NCBI GenBank assembly: GCA_938036655.1
Contig: CALHQS010000080.1
Location: 1-7,359, forward strand
DNA length: 7,359 bases
Direction: 5' to 3'
Source: an uncultured Candidatus Altimarinota bacterium
GTDB lineage: Bacteria; Patescibacteriota; Gracilibacteria; BD1-5; UBA2023
Positions 6,900 through 7,359 of this stretch are shown one piece after another (positions within the stretch are counted from its first letter, which is position 1; the number at the start of each line of letters is the position of its first letter). The position numbers were made by a program, and so were the translations under genes. The notes beneath the pieces were generated by a model. That model searched no databases. It was not told the origin of the DNA and saw only the letters and a list, made by a program, of their open reading frames with translations.

Positions 6900-7359
6900 A
6901 TGGATTTCGATAAAATTAAAAAATCTTTTTCTGATGCGATTGATTTGACATTAGAAAAAGCAAAAAACCTCGGGAATAAAACGCTAGAATTTGCGGGGGA
7001 TACGCTTTCGCAGACATCATTATTTGTTCAAAATGAGGATGATTACCTTGAAAAACTCAAAAAAAAGCGCCTTGTGGTTATTGCGTTTGACGAAAATTCT
7101 CAAATTGAAAAAGATTTGATGCTCAATTTGGCTCTTTGGCAGTCGAAGGCATTTGTTGATATCGCGACACTCAAATATTTAAATCGTGAAAAATCTGAAA
7201 AAATTATTCAGGATTTTGGGTATATTTTGCCACTGGAAATGCGAATTTTTTTCCAGGGCGAAGAAGTCGCTCGTTTTTATGATTTTGCGGAAATTGAGGC
7301 TTGGTGGAATGCTGACAAACGTGATTATTTTGAAAAAAAATCTGAGGAAAACATTTCTG
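6900..7359 (+). CDS. Hypothetical protein with thioredoxin-like C-terminal region, partial
   Basis: Open frame from ATG 6900 (MDFDKIKKSF...) to the window end, 153 complete codons without a stop or UGA; the C-terminus is missing. The first 50 residues look like amphipathic helix (DLTLEKAKNL). From about residue 60 the pattern is strand (RLVVIAFDE), helix, strand (AFVDIATL), helix (SEKIIQDFGY), then LPLEMRIFFQGEEVARFY. This order, with Pro before the strand pair and an F-x-x-G-E turn, resembles thioredoxin folds, but there is no CxxC, so redox catalysis is unlikely. The fold call is inference and the protein is otherwise unrecognised. It starts 13 nt after the pyruvyl transferase stop, so it may share that transcript, although TATAAT at 6882-6887 overlapping the stop could give it its own promoter. 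An ATG at 6896 reaches TAA after four codons and is not used. Confidence 0.75.
   Translation, partial: MDFDKIKKSFSDAIDLTLEKAKNLGNKTLEFAGDTLSQTSLFVQNEDDYLEKLKKKRLVVIAFDENSQIEKDLMLNLALWQSKAFVDIATLKYLNREKSEKIIQDFGYILPLEMRIFFQGEEVARFYDFAEIEAWWNADKRDYFEKKSEENIS

Overview
This AT-rich window most likely comes from a Candidate Phyla Radiation (Patescibacteria) bacterium of the Gracilibacteria (BD1-5) or Absconditabacteria (SR1) type. The main reason is the genetic code. Four of the seven genes are only continuous if in-frame UGA is read as an amino acid, and at the best conserved sites that amino acid is glycine (NCBI code 25). I count nine in-frame UGA codons, and all six complete genes end in UAA. 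Read with the standard code, these genes break into about ten meaningless fragments. The window cannot separate the two phyla.

Layout. (a) 1-1636, plus strand: a promoter and a secreted protein with two cysteine-paired N-terminal repeats, a Gly/Ser linker and C-terminal SLH (S-layer homology) domains. It ends in a hairpin shared with the convergent gene. (b) 1661-2836, minus strand: a second secreted protein, SLH-like region plus CAP/SCP domain, with its own promoter. (c) 2922-5673, minus strand: a tightly packed three-gene operon. In transcription order it encodes an FMN-binding lipoprotein, an ApbE-type FMN transferase, and a large fusion of an MsrQ/ferric-reductase-like membrane domain, rubredoxin and FAD/NAD(P)H reductase. 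Gene spacings are 1 and 3 nt. (d) 5674-5779: a divergent promoter region. (e) 5780-7359, plus strand: a CsaB-like polysaccharide pyruvyl transferase, then a partial gene with a thioredoxin-like C-terminal part and no CxxC.

How the genes may work together. The operon looks like an electron-export module. Cytosolic NAD(P)H would reduce FAD, then rubredoxin, then a membrane heme, and finally a covalently flavinylated lipoprotein outside the membrane, with ApbE attaching the FMN. The flanking genes concern the cell surface: SLH domains are known to bind pyruvylated wall polymers in other bacteria, and CsaB makes that pyruvyl modification. The order of electron flow and the surface-anchoring link are inferences from domain content and gene order.

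No tRNA, rRNA, CRISPR array or mobile element was seen. No gap exceeds 300 bases outside genes.
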